From Streptomyces asoensis (lineage in GTDB: Bacteria > Actinomycetota > Actinomycetes > Streptomycetales > Streptomycetaceae): 64,000 nt of DNA. This document shows, piece by piece, positions 12,001 to 18,423 of this stretch (its first letter is position 1; the number at the start of each line of letters is the position of its first letter). Position numbers and translations under genes: made by a program. Below the pieces are notes generated by a model. The model was not told the origin of the DNA. It did no database searches and saw nothing but the letters and a program-made list of their open reading frames with translations. Location: assembly GCF_016860545.1 (NCBI RefSeq), contig NZ_BNEB01000005.1:496001-560000 (forward strand), read 5' to 3'.

Positions 12001-15000
12001 AGGGAATCAGCGGCACCTGAGCCCGGACGTCGGCGAACGCCTCGCCCAAGGTCTCCTCGATCGCCTCCACGTGCCGGGTGTGCGAGGCGTAATCCACCGC
12101 CACCCGACGCACCCGCACACCATCCGCCCCAAGAACCTCCAGCGCCTCGTCCAGCGCCTCGGCATCACCCGCGATCACCACCGACGTGGGACCGTTGACC
12201 GCCGCCACCTCAACTCGCCCGGCCCACCGCTCGATACGGCCGGCCACTTCAGCCTCGGACAGCGCCACCGACGCCATACCACCCCGGCCCGCCAGACTTG
12301 CGGCGATCACCTGACTGCGAACCGCCACCACCCGGGCCGCATCCTCCAACGACAACGCACCCGCCACACACGCAGCCGCGATCTCACCCTGCGAATGACC
12401 CACCACCGCATCCGGCACCACACCCACCGACGCCCACACCGCAGCCAAACCCACCATCACCGCAAAACTCGCCGGCTGCACCACATCCACCCGCTCCAAC
12501 AAATCAACTGGAGCATCCCCACGCAACACATCAACCAACGACCAGTCCACCCACCGCTCCAACGCCGCCGCACACTCCCCCACCCGCTCCGCAAACACCG
12601 TCGAAGAGTCGAGGAGTTCACGTCCCATCCCCACCCACTGCGAACCCTGACCCGGAAACACCACAACCGTCCTACCCGCACCCACCGCGCTGCCCGTGAC
12701 CACACCGGGCTTCGACTCACCCCGCGCCAGCGCACCAAGCCCCGCCAACGCCTCCACCCCGGGCTCGGCCACCACCACCGCACGCTCGGACAACACCGCA
12801 CGCTGAGCGACCAACGCACCCGCCACATGCGGCAGTGACACCTCAGTCGACTCCGCAAAGGACGCCAACCGCTCGGCCTGCCCCACGAGGGATGCCGCGG
12901 AGGCGGCGGACAGGACCAATGGCACCACGCCGTCGACGACTTCTGCCGTCGGCTCGGACTCGACGGGCCGCGCGTCGACGGGCTCCGTCTCCGGGGCCTG
13001 CTCCAGGATCAGGTGCGCGTTCGTCCCGCTGAGGCCGAAGGACGACACACCGGCACGGCGGAGCCGCCCGGTCTCCGGCCACGCGCGGGCCTCGGTCAGC
13101 ACCTGGACGGCACCCGCCGACCAGTCCACCTTCGACGAGGGAGCATCGACATGCAGCGTGGGCGGCATGACCCCGTACCGCAGCGCCTGCACCATCTTGA
13201 TCACACCGGCCACACCCGCCGCCGCCTGCGTGTGACCGATGTTCGACTTCAACGACCCCAGCCACAACGGGCTCCCGGGTTCCCGGTCACTGCCGTACGT
13301 CGCCAGCAGGGCCTGCGCCTCGATGGGATCGCCGAGGACCGTGCCCGTGCCGTGCCCTTCCACTACGTCGACCTCAGCCGCCGAGAGACCGGCCGCCGCC
13401 AACGCCTGACGGATCACCCGCTGCTGCGCAAGACCGTTCGGCGCCGTCAGACCGTTCGACGCGCCGTCCTGATTCACCGCGCTGCCACGGATCACCGCAA
13501 GGATCCGGTGCCCGTTGCGCCGCGCCTCCGAGAGCCGCTCCAGGACGACGACACCGGCGCCCTCGGCCCAGCCCGTACCGTCCGCGGCATCCGCGTAGGA
13601 CTTGCAGCGGCCGTCCGAGGACAGGGCACGTTGCCGCGAGAACCCCACGAACGTGGACGGCTCCGCCATCACCGTCGCGCCGCCTGCCAGCGCCATGGAG
13701 CACTCGCCCTGGCGCAGCGACTGGACCGCCAGGTGCATGGCCACGAGAGAGGATGAGCAGGCCGTGTCCACGGTGATCGCGGGGCCCTCGAAACCGAACA
13801 CGTACGACACGCGTCCGGATGCCACGCTCGACGCCTTGCCCGTCTCGCCGAAGCCCTCGAGCTCAGCCGGAGCCGCACCCGAGAGCCCGTACCCTTGTCC
13901 CATCAGGCCGGAAAAGATGCCGACGTCACGGCCTTTCAGCGTCCCCGGGTCGAACCCGGCCCGCTCCAGCGCCTCCCACGAGGTCTCCAGCAGCAGTCGT
14001 TGCTGCGGATCCATGGCAAGTGCCTCACGCGGTGAGATCCCGAAGAACCCGGCGTCGAACAGGCCCGCCTCGTGCAGGAAGCCGCCCTGATCGACATACG
14101 ACGTGCCGGTCTTCTCCGGGTCGGCATCGAACAGGCCGTCCAGATCCCAGCCTCGGTCCTCCGGGAAGCCGGACACACCGTCCCGGCCCTCGCTGACCAG
14201 CCGCCACAGGTCCTGGGGGCTCGCCACACCGCCTGGAAGGCGGCACGCCATACCCACGATCGCTATCGGCTCCGCAGGGCCGGCGGCCCCGGTCCGGTCC
14301 CTGTCCGCCGTCGCCTCCCCGGCCGGGTCGTGCAGACCCAGGATCCTGGCCCGAAGGTGCGCGGCGAGGGCCTCGGGAGTCGGGTGGTCGAAGGTCACGG
14401 TGGTGGGCAGACGCAGCCCGGTCCGTCCGGTCAGCCGGTTGCGCAGCTCGACGACCGCGAGGGAGCCGAGGCCGAGGTCGCGGAAGGACCGGCCCGCCGG
14501 AATCGGTTCGGGGCTCGCGTGGGTTCGGACGGCGGCGGTCTCGTTGCGGATCATCTCGCCGAGCAGGGCGAGCTGGCCCCGCTCGTCCAGGTCGGCCAGA
14601 CGCGCGCGCAGGGCGGCGGTGATCGTCTCGTCGGCCCGAGCGGTGGCGCGGGGCTCCTGATCCGTCAGGGTGCCGAGCAGCGTCCGCACCCGGTCGCCGG
14701 GGTTGATGGTGCTCGGCGAAAGCGCCAGCAGGGCCGGGGATCCGGTCTCGATCAGTGCGTCGAAAGCGGCGGGGCCCTCGTCCGGCCGGCCGAGGGCCAG
14801 CAGCGAGCCGGGCAGTCCGTGCAGTCGCCGGTCGCGGACCACGGCCTCGGTGAGGGCGGCGGTGACCACCGTCGAGGCGAGGCCGTCGGACTCCGAAGCG
14901 CCCACCAGTGCGGCGGCGTCGGTCACCACGACGAACGCGGCGACATCGTCGTCCGCGGTGAAGTCGTGCAGTGCTCGGGCGAGTTCGGGATCATCGGCGG

Positions 15001-17410
15001 TGTGGACGACCGCGGTCACCGGACCGGTCCGGGTCAGGGCCTCGTACAACTCCAGCGTGTCCGAGCCGTCGGCCACGACGCGGACGATGTCCACCCCCTG
15101 CGGCAGCGGCTCGTCCTGGCTCCACCGGTCGTTGGTATGCGTCGCCTGGACGAGCACGAGGTGTCGTGTTCCGTGCCCGGTGACCAGGTGGCGGGCGAGG
15201 ACCGAGCCGGTCCTGGTGTCGGCGCCTGTGACGACCACGACGCCTTCGATCCCCGGCATGGCAGGATCCGGCCGGTCGGCGACGGGGAGGCGCACGAGCC
15301 TGGGCCGCATCAGCTCCCCGTCGCGTACAGCGAGTTGGGGCAGACCGGAGGAGACGGCGGTGATCAGCGCCACGGCGCACTCGGACCCCGGGGTGCCGGC
15401 TTCGACGTCGACGATCGTCAGCGGCGCGCCGTCACCCGGATCGGCCTGTGCGGCCCGTGCGGCTGCCCACAGGGCGACTTCGGCGCCGTCCGGCGTCCCG
15501 TCCCGGTCGGTGACGCCCATCGCGCCCCGGGTGAGGACGACGAGCCGGGACCCGGTCTCCCGACCCACCCCCTCGCGGGCCGGCGCCCATGTGTCCGCGT
15601 CTGCCTCTGCCTCTGCCTCTGCCTCTGCGAGGACCGTCACGTCGGCGGCCGCGTCAGGGGTGGTGCGTGACGCGGAAAGGTCTGCGTAGTGCCGTACGTC
15701 GGCGACACCGGCCTTCCGAAGGGCGGCGACCAGGCCGTCGGTGGCTGCGGTCCGGCCGACCACTGCCCAGCGCAGCCCTTCCGGCGCGTCAGAGGAGACC
15801 GCCACCTTGCTCCAGTCCCTCAGCATCAGTCCCTCGTGGTGACCGTCGGCGGCGTACCGCAGCCGGGCCGGCAGGTCGGGGAGGAGACGCCGGACGACCT
15901 TCCCCGAGGCGGTCCTGGGGATGGCCCGGGCCTCGTACACGCGCTCGGGGAGCTTGTACGCGGAGAGTTGGGCACGGCACCGGTCGAGCAGCCGGGCGAG
16001 GTCGACGCCCGCCGGACCGGGGACCACCCAGGCGACGGGCACCTCGCCGAGGGTGTCGTGGGCCATGCCGGTGACCGCGACGTCGGCCACGCCCTCGGCC
16101 ACACGCAGTGCGGCCTCGATCTCGTCGGGGTGGATGTTCTCACCGCCGCGGATGATGACGTCCTTGAGGCGGCCGCTGATGGTGAAGTAGCCGGCTTCGT
16201 CGCGCCGGGCCAGGTCGCCGGTGCGGAACCAGCCGTCCTGTAGGGCCTCGGCGGTGCCCTGCGGGTTGTTGTGGTAGCCCACCATGACGTTCGGCCCGCT
16301 GACCCACACCTCGCCCTCGTGTCCGGCGGGCACGTCCTGCCCGGTGCGGGGGTCGACGATCCGGACTCCGACACCGGGCACGGGAAGGCCGCAGGAGCCC
16401 TCGACCACGGGGCCGTCGGGCGGGTTGACGGTGATGGCCCCGCAGGTCTCGGTGCTGCCGTAGGCGTCGACGAGGGGGATGCCGAAGGTCTCCTCGAAGG
16501 AGCGGCGCAGTCCAGGGCCGGTGACGGCGCCGCCGACGAGACCGACCCTGAGATCGGGCAGGGAGAGGCCGGTGCGGCGGGCCCTGTCGACCAGGTGGTG
16601 GTAGGTGGTGGGGACGCCGGCCAGGAAGGTGGACCGGTCCTCGCGCAGGGCGGTCAGAATGTCGTCGGCCGAACTGCCGTCCATGATCCGGGCGGTGGCG
16701 CCGGAGACGGTGACGGACAGGACGCAGGCAATGTGGGACAGGCTGTGGAAGAGCGGCAATGGCCACAGTACGCGGTCGTGCTCGGACAGGCCGGGCACGG
16801 GAATGTAGCAAGAGGCGACGGAGAACAGGCAGTTGCGCTGGGTGGAGAGGACGCCCTTGGGGCGGCCGGTGGTGCCCGAGGTGTAGAACATCCAGGCCAC
16901 CTCGTCGAGAGCGAGGTCGTCCGGGGGTTCGTCGGCGGGCTCGGTGGTGGCGAGTTCCTCGAACGGTACGGTGCCCGGGGGCAGCAGGCGCCCGGCGTCG
17001 GGGGCGCCTGCCACGACGACGGACACCCGCCGGGTGACGCGGGGAAGCGACTGAACGAAAGTCTCCGCGTGTGCCGTGCCGGTGAGGGCGAGCGTCGCCT
17101 CGCTGTCCGCCAAGAGATATGCGATCTCCGCCGGGGCGGCCTGCGGGTTGACCGGCACGCCGATGCCGCCGGCCCGTACCACGGCGAGGTAACTCTCCAC
17201 CATCGCGACCGAGTTGCCGAGACACAGGGCCACCCGGTCGCCGCGCCGGACACCGAGGCCGACCAGGTGACCGGCCAGTCTCCTCGTCCGTGCGTCGAGT
17301 TCCCGGTAGGTGACCGCGTACCGGTCGTCCTCGAAGGCGATCTTGTCCGGGAACCGGCCCGCGTTCTCACTCAGGATGACCGGTAGCGGGGTGATCAGGT
17401 CGGGAAGCAC
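35..17410 (-). CDS. Modular type I polyketide synthase: loading plus three modules, RifA-like layout
   Basis: This multidomain enzyme loads an acyl starter and adds three extender units. Approximate residues from the GTG at 17410: CoA-ligase-like domain 1-510 (YTSGTTGRPKG near 175, GGEN near 425, catalytic Lys in ASGK near 505); degenerate reductase-like domain 530-900; ACP near 982. Module 1: KS 1048-1475, AT 1580-1885 (GHSQGE, YASH; methylmalonyl), DH 1950-2180, KR 2390-2580 (LDD, B-type), ACP near 2710. Module 2: KS 2780-3200, AT 3355-3650 (HAFH; malonyl), dead DH 3720-3990, ACP near 4072. Module 3: KS 4135-4560, AT 4675-4960 (YASH; methylmalonyl), KR 5328-5500 without the catalytic Tyr, ACP near 5640. 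A docking helix (DVMDVADLVKRALG) follows, and there is no thioesterase. All three KS keep Cys-His-His. The GTG has AGGAG 11 bases upstream; a TTG at 17449 has no ribosome site. The starter is inferred to be AHBA-like. Confidence 0.95.
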   Translation of the reverse strand: MLPDLITPLPVILSENAGRFPDKIAFEDDRYAVTYRELDARTRRLAGHLVGLGVRRGDRVALCLGNSVAMVESYLAVVRAGGIGVPVNPQAAPAEIAYLLADSEATLALTGTAHAETFVQSLPRVTRRVSVVVAGAPDAGRLLPPGTVPFEELATTEPADEPPDDLALDEVAWMFYTSGTTGRPKGVLSTQRNCLFSVASCYIPVPGLSEHDRVLWPLPLFHSLSHIACVLSVTVSGATARIMDGSSADDILTALREDRSTFLAGVPTTYHHLVDRARRTGLSLPDLRVGLVGGAVTGPGLRRSFEETFGIPLVDAYGSTETCGAITVNPPDGPVVEGSCGLPVPGVGVRIVDPRTGQDVPAGHEGEVWVSGPNVMVGYHNNPQGTAEALQDGWFRTGDLARRDEAGYFTISGRLKDVIIRGGENIHPDEIEAALRVAEGVADVAVTGMAHDTLGEVPVAWVVPGPAGVDLARLLDRCRAQLSAYKLPERVYEARAIPRTASGKVVRRLLPDLPARLRYAADGHHEGLMLRDWSKVAVSSDAPEGLRWAVVGRTAATDGLVAALRKAGVADVRHYADLSASRTTPDAAADVTVLAEAEAEAEADADTWAPAREGVGRETGSRLVVLTRGAMGVTDRDGTPDGAEVALWAAARAAQADPGDGAPLTIVDVEAGTPGSECAVALITAVSSGLPQLAVRDGELMRPRLVRLPVADRPDPAMPGIEGVVVVTGADTRTGSVLARHLVTGHGTRHLVLVQATHTNDRWSQDEPLPQGVDIVRVVADGSDTLELYEALTRTGPVTAVVHTADDPELARALHDFTADDDVAAFVVVTDAAALVGASESDGLASTVVTAALTEAVVRDRRLHGLPGSLLALGRPDEGPAAFDALIETGSPALLALSPSTINPGDRVRTLLGTLTDQEPRATARADETITAALRARLADLDERGQLALLGEMIRNETAAVRTHASPEPIPAGRSFRDLGLGSLAVVELRNRLTGRTGLRLPTTVTFDHPTPEALAAHLRARILGLHDPAGEATADRDRTGAAGPAEPIAIVGMACRLPGGVASPQDLWRLVSEGRDGVSGFPEDRGWDLDGLFDADPEKTGTSYVDQGGFLHEAGLFDAGFFGISPREALAMDPQQRLLLETSWEALERAGFDPGTLKGRDVGIFSGLMGQGYGLSGAAPAELEGFGETGKASSVASGRVSYVFGFEGPAITVDTACSSSLVAMHLAVQSLRQGECSMALAGGATVMAEPSTFVGFSRQRALSSDGRCKSYADAADGTGWAEGAGVVVLERLSEARRNGHRILAVIRGSAVNQDGASNGLTAPNGLAQQRVIRQALAAAGLSAAEVDVVEGHGTGTVLGDPIEAQALLATYGSDREPGSPLWLGSLKSNIGHTQAAAGVAGVIKMVQALRYGVMPPTLHVDAPSSKVDWSAGAVQVLTEARAWPETGRLRRAGVSSFGLSGTNAHLILEQAPETEPVDARPVESEPTAEVVDGVVPLVLSAASAASLVGQAERLASFAESTEVSLPHVAGALVAQRAVLSERAVVVAEPGVEALAGLGALARGESKPGVVTGSAVGAGRTVVVFPGQGSQWVGMGRELLDSSTVFAERVGECAAALERWVDWSLVDVLRGDAPVDLLERVDVVQPASFAVMVGLAAVWASVGVVPDAVVGHSQGEIAAACVAGALSLEDAARVVAVRSQVIAASLAGRGGMASVALSEAEVAGRIERWAGRVEVAAVNGPTSVVIAGDAEALDEALEVLGADGVRVRRVAVDYASHTRHVEAIEETLGEAFADVRAQVPLIPFYSTVTGGWVREADVLDGGYWYRNLRSQVRFGPAVADLLAGGHTVFVEASAHPVLVQPVSEIVDQGGTDAVVAGSLRRGEGGPRRLLTSMAELFVRGVPVDWAGVLPAGAAAAHVELPTYAFDHEHYWLRSAPAVDAVALGQVGGDHPLIGAVVGRPDSGGFLTTSRWSVEAYPWLGDHVVGGVVVVPSAVLVELAIRLGDEVGCAVVEELSVDRPVLLPLRGGRAVQMTVGEADGQGRRAVEVFSRADDAGLEGVWTRHAHGMLVPGPVPGSPSASGAVWPAGSPAAEVALDRAVSDADGYGLHPALLDAAVCTVLPPGMIATRWSGVALLASGAAAVRVRAARDSAGVSGLELVDATAAPVLTADAVVAEPFQPPPPEHAETTDTSAPAALFQIDWTEHPLSPGDMAVDAGTMATVVDAEDVAALAAGGPAAAGMLVYEAGHAPADPREAVAAALAVLQAWLAAPALAHTRLVVIVPDAEADLTVAAVSGLLRSAQSEHPDRIVLVESGPGEQCGAAEQCGGAAPSEHSTAVNAVRLAVATGEPRVRVRGGVAFAPRLKRAPLAEDPRHTPLADDSRRELDPDGTVLVTGGTGTLGSLVARHLASGHGVRHLLLAGRSGPDAEGAAALYEELTGLGATVTIAACDTADRDAVKALLAAVPDAHPLTAVVHTAGVLDDGVVTALTPDRFDTVLRPKLDAALHLHELTRDIDLAAFVLFSSAAGVLGNPGQGNYAAANACLDALALHRRRSGLPGVSLAWGYWNDASGMTRHLGATDLHRTRRLGMAGLSAAEGTALLDTALRAGDETPAALVATRFDLPALRASARAGTPVAPLLRGLAPAPRPAAASPHTGVTDSLRERLDRLGERERTEALVDLVRRNAAQVLGHSGTDAIRADRAFKDAGFDSLTAVELRNRLAAATALSLPSTIVFDYPKPTLLAYHLRARLFGDDEQRGDGQERSGEEHTTANGAVLSDDPLAIVAMACRFPGGVESPEDLWRLVAQGVDAVGEFPDDRGWDIDRHYDADPDSVGKTYVRHGAFLDDATGFDAAFFGISPNEALAMDPQQRLLLETSWEAFERAAIEPSALAGQDIGVFVGVNSHDYTVRTHHASGIEGFRLTGNSGSVISGRIAYQFGFEGPAITIDTACSSSLVALHMAARALRQGECSMALAAGVMVMGNLETFVEFSRQRGLSPDGRCKAFADAADGTGWSEGVGVLLVERLSDARRRGHQVLAVVRGTAVNQDGASNGLTAPNGLAQQRVIRRALADAGLSTSDVDAVEGHGTGTVLGDPIEAQALLATYGQDRPADRPLWLGSVKSNIGHTQAAAGMAGVIKMVMAMRHGVLPRTLHVDRPSTHVDWSAGSVELLAEARRWPETGHPRRAGISSFGIGGTNAHIVIQQAPVEDAEASDRAATNDLAPGNGSATAPVPGRVADASAATEPISPGSARLPAPAPVPEPAAVPVSVSARTAAALCAQAARLAHFVETRPEPALTDIAHALATTRARLDHRAVLLATDRQQLADALRALGDGTPADGTVTGSPSEGKLAFLFTGQGSQWAGMGRELAERHTVFRNAFTAACEAVERHLDGHLERPLREVVFAGPGTAEAALLDRTLYTQTGLFALETALFQLLASWGVRPDLVAGHSVGEISAAWAAGVLDLADAGELVAIRARLMQALPEGGAMVAVQATEAEVTPLLERATGEIAIAAVNGPGALVLSGAEDTVLDVAARLAEQGRKTKRLKVSHAFHSPLMAVMLDEFRAVTARLRPRPAAVPVISTLTGALAKDGHFATPEYWADQVRHAVRFADAVTALRDQGAGTFLEVGPGGGLTALALDTLGTDHRGCFATLSADGSEETAVLTALAELHVRGTDIDWSALLGTPATAIGTELPTYAFQHQRYWVEPETTATDAEALGARTTGHPLLGTAVEIPDDDHVGPVGDGGTRVVLTGRLDRRALGRLLDSGTDTAPAAVLLDLLVHAGTEAGSGAVEQIVVDTPLTVPEHGHLQLRVHVDVPGRDGLRPVVVHSRRAGDEDSTWTRHARALLRPGLPTPSFDLRTWPATTADAPADLLDIRGVRGMHSLTEQDGRLFADVSLPPELVDEAAGFTLHPALLDTVLRLLAGRTGQSGRELTGCADLVVYAEGATALRLRATPVEGGRHLVELADHTGEPVAALGPLTLGRTDSTLPAAEVGTPALREARATEDGPLVRRVVGRPDAESGSPAHRLAALGATEQQRVLLDLVKESAAVVLGHTSAEALDEEQPFKDLGFDSLSAVRLRNRLHDFTGMSLPSSLVFDYPTPSALARHLRTELLGEEADDLSAGVVRSGPAMPADPDEPIAIIAMSTRLPGGVDSPEELWRLVTEERDALSGFPQDRNWDVDKLYHPDPTHPGTTYTRVGGFLHDAAHFDAGLFGISPREALAMDPQQRLLLETSWEALERAGIDPLSARGHDIGVFTGIVHHDYVTRLRQIPEDVRGYVMTGTSSSVASGRVSYVFGFEGPAVTIDTACSSSLVAMHLAAQALRRGECSLALAGGATVMSSPDAFVEFARQRGLSADGRCKAYSSTADGTGWAEGVGVIVLERLAEARRNGHRILAVLRGSAVNQDGASNGLTAPNGPSQQRVIRRALSDAGLSAKDVDMVEGHGTGTSLGDPIEVQALLATYGKDRPADRPLWLGSLKSNIGHTQAAAGVSGVIKMVEALRHGVMPPTLHVEEPTPQVDWTAGAVELLREARQWPDTGRPRRAAVSSFGASGTNAHVILEEAPEEPVDPSAAESGAELPAAPVVVPLVVSARSPGSLVGQAERLVSFLGQNAGTLPHVAGALVAQRAVLSERAVVVAESGVEALAGLGALARGESKPGVVTGSAVGAGRTVVVFPGQGSQWVGMGRELLDSSTVFAERVGECAAALGPWVDWSLMDVLRGDASAALLERVDVVQPASFAVMVGLAAVWASVGVVPDAVVGHSQGEIAAACVAGALSLEDAARVVAVRSQVIAASLAGRGGMASVALSEAEVAGRIERWADRVEVAAVNGPTSVVIAGDAEALDEALEVLGADGVRVRRVAVDYASHTRHVKAIEDVLSTAFADIRAQAPLIPFYSTVIGEWVKEADVLDGGYWYRNLRSQVRFGPAVADLLAGGHTVFVEASAHPVLVQPVNEIVDEADDTVRLRAVVGGSLRRGEGGLHRLFTSMAELFVRGVPVDWAAMLPAGASPVELPTYAFDRRHYWLQEADDADGSGSPGEDIDADFWSAVERSDADSLAGLLAPDSAGLRDALRTVVPVLADWRGRRQQRSSAERLRYAVTWRPLDREVTGVPAGRWLAVLPPGCPTGDATGVPADSTAGSQVLELLAALAAQGLDIVPLEIATSAFTRTGFTEQLRGIRAAYEPAGVLSLFALDGTQDATVTAARTLALIQALGDAGVDGPLWCLTRGVVNTGVQDTVTDPGEAALWGLGRAVALEHPDRWGGLVDLPATVNSRTIQYLLGALNGAAGDDQLAVRRSGVYSRRLTRKPAPEAPADGGWQPHGTVLVTGGAEALGAHASLWLARSGVRRLIITTTAQAPADAVTTLLDELAAAEVATTVVSCADADRDTLARLIAETPREQPLTAVVHAADIAWTGNIADTGLADLTEVFAAKVDTAVWLDAMFTETGTGGAPLDAFVVFSSIAGIWGGGGQGVSGAANAVLDALVERRRGRGLAATSIAWGALDEIGPAMDEATLAQLRRRGVLPMTRQIATTAFEQAVQAREKAVTVVDMDWEAFIPAFTSGRVSPLFADLPEAAAALRASQPDAEDIGTTSSLVDSLRNVPEAEQNRLLLRLVCGQASTVLGHSSTDSIGPLQSFQEVGFDSLAAVNLRNSLHVATGLRLPATLIFDYPTPDALVGFLRSELLTEADDDLDAREDDLRRVLAQVPLARFREAGLLDTLLGLVGPEDGSAPGVTTPVPDPVVPVAADDADLIDVMDVADLVKRALGDGTDFLGGDRELPDQGMPREGGPA
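2799..3562 (-). repeat. AT3 cassette, near-identical to 12072-12835
   Basis: This 764-base block inside the third AT domain aligns without gaps (constant offset 9273) to the first AT domain. Only scattered mismatches are visible, such as the few at 2869-2880 and 2936-2947. Identity falls sharply at the right end just after 3562. The coding strand here uses many G/T-ended codons (GGT, GTG, TTG, GCG), unlike the C-ended flanks and the second AT. Confidence 0.9.
12072..12835 (-). repeat. AT1 cassette, near-identical to 2799-3562
   Basis: Partner of the block in the third AT. It carries the GHSQGE and YASH methylmalonyl signatures and the same G/T-ended codon style. A second shorter run of near identity lies just to the left (about 11806-11970 against 2535-2690), so sharing extends past the core block with more divergence between. 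Confidence 0.9.
15601..15628. repeat. Hexanucleotide microsatellite (CTGCCT)n in the loading region
   Basis: Four tandem CTGCCT units plus a partial fifth lie within the degenerate reductase-like domain of the synthase. On the coding strand they encode an alternating Glu-Ala run (EAEAEAEA). The unit is 6 bases, so slippage changes the length by two residues and keeps the frame. Its position in a non-catalytic domain probably explains its tolerance. Confidence 0.85.
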
Positions 17411-17631
17411 CTCGGCTCGAACTCCTAACCGGCTATCGGTGACGGCCAACTGCTGTCAGGCAAGCGGGTAGGTCTGTGCTGTGCGGTGTGGCGACCTGCT
17501 CGCGACCTGCTGCACCCGCAGGGAGCCTGTGTCCTCGGCCGGCCCGGTGACGCGCTTCCGCCCGCCCGCGGTCTCCAGCGGGCGGCGGCAAGCGGGTACG
17601 GACTCCTAGGAGATCTGCGGGCGTGCGGGCA

Positions 17632-18264
17632 TCAGGCGGCGAGCTTCCTGAGCGTCTCCTGGGCAGTCGCCAGGGACTTCTCCCCCAGCGGCTTGAGTTC
17701 CGCCAGGGCCGGCACGGTCGCGGCCAGGGTCAGTTCGGCGTTGACGAAGGTGAGGTTGTCCGCGAGACCGATCGCCTTGAGGACGTCCCGCAGGTAGGGC
17801 TCCTGGTGGTCCTGGCCCTCGCGGGGGGTGCCCGGTGCGTAGGAGCCGCCGCGCGCGGTCACCACGATGACCGACTTGCCGCTGAGCGGACCGGAATCGG
17901 CCCCCGGGAGGACCATGTGGGCCGGGCTGACCAGCAGGTCGATCCAGGCTTTGACGTGTGACGGGATCGTGTAGTTGTACATCGGCACGCCGAGCAGGAT
18001 CGTGTCGGCGTCGGCCACCTCGGAGGCCACCGTGTGGACGAGCGCCTTCTCCTCGTCCGTCTGACCGTGATCGCGGCTGGGGTCCAGGAGGTATTCGCGC
18101 ACGGGATGGGTGAGGTGCGGGATGGGCTCGGCAGCCAGGTCGCGGTAGACGTAGCCGCCGTCAGGGTGGTTCTGCCGCCACCGGGTCACGAAGTACGAGG
18201 TCAGCTGACGCGACGTGGATCCCTCATGGCGGATGCTCGCATCGATGTGAAGAAGAGAAGACAC
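17632..18264 (-). CDS. FMN-dependent NADH azoreductase / quinone reductase (AzoR family)
   Basis: A cytoplasmic flavodoxin-fold oxidoreductase of 210 residues, the usual AzoR length. The family reduces azo dyes and quinones by two electrons using NAD(P)H and FMN. The N-terminus SSLLHIDASIR, the FMN loop PMYNYTIPS near residue 95 and ARGGSY near 140 are characteristic. The GTG start at 18264 is preceded by AGGGG at 6 bases; the open frame extends further upstream but without a better ribosome site. It lies 221 bases upstream of the synthase on the same strand, so co-transcription is possible. A role in quinone/hydroquinone chemistry of the polyketide product is speculation; general detoxification is equally possible. 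Confidence 0.85.
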   Translation of the reverse strand: MSSLLHIDASIRHEGSTSRQLTSYFVTRWRQNHPDGGYVYRDLAAEPIPHLTHPVREYLLDPSRDHGQTDEEKALVHTVASEVADADTILLGVPMYNYTIPSHVKAWIDLLVSPAHMVLPGADSGPLSGKSVIVVTARGGSYAPGTPREGQDHQEPYLRDVLKAIGLADNLTFVNAELTLAATVPALAELKPLGEKSLATAQETLRKLAA

Positions 18265-18308
18265 AAAGACCCCTGGATCTGCTGGGCAGTTCGTCAAGAC
18301 CGCAGTCG

Positions 18309-18387
18309 GTCCGCGAAGATCGAGAGCTGACCCGCACGACACTAGACAGTGCGGGCTTCGCGAGGCATCCCCTGGTCTGGTAGCTCC
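18309..18387 (-). pseudogene. Stub of a polyketide synthase C-terminus (direct repeat copy B)
   Basis: Read on the minus strand, the last codons give ELPDQGMPRE followed by four residues and a TAG at 18342-18344. The synthase at 35 ends ELPDQGMPRE, four residues, TAA. The stop sits at the same alignment position and the noncoding bases after it also match copy A. Upstream in this frame homology stops within a few codons and a stop appears at the end of the LuxR gene. It is therefore a leftover 3' end of a second synthase, or the far copy of a duplicated segment. Confidence 0.75.
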
Positions 18388-18423
18388 GGACCGAAGGCCG
18401 TTCGGCGCTGGTCGCGTCAGCGG

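Noticed and set aside
8891..12838. Second long plus-strand open frame opposite modules 1 and 2
   Set aside because: Same reason: high-GC antisense shadow of the synthase with no recognisable domain or ribosome site.
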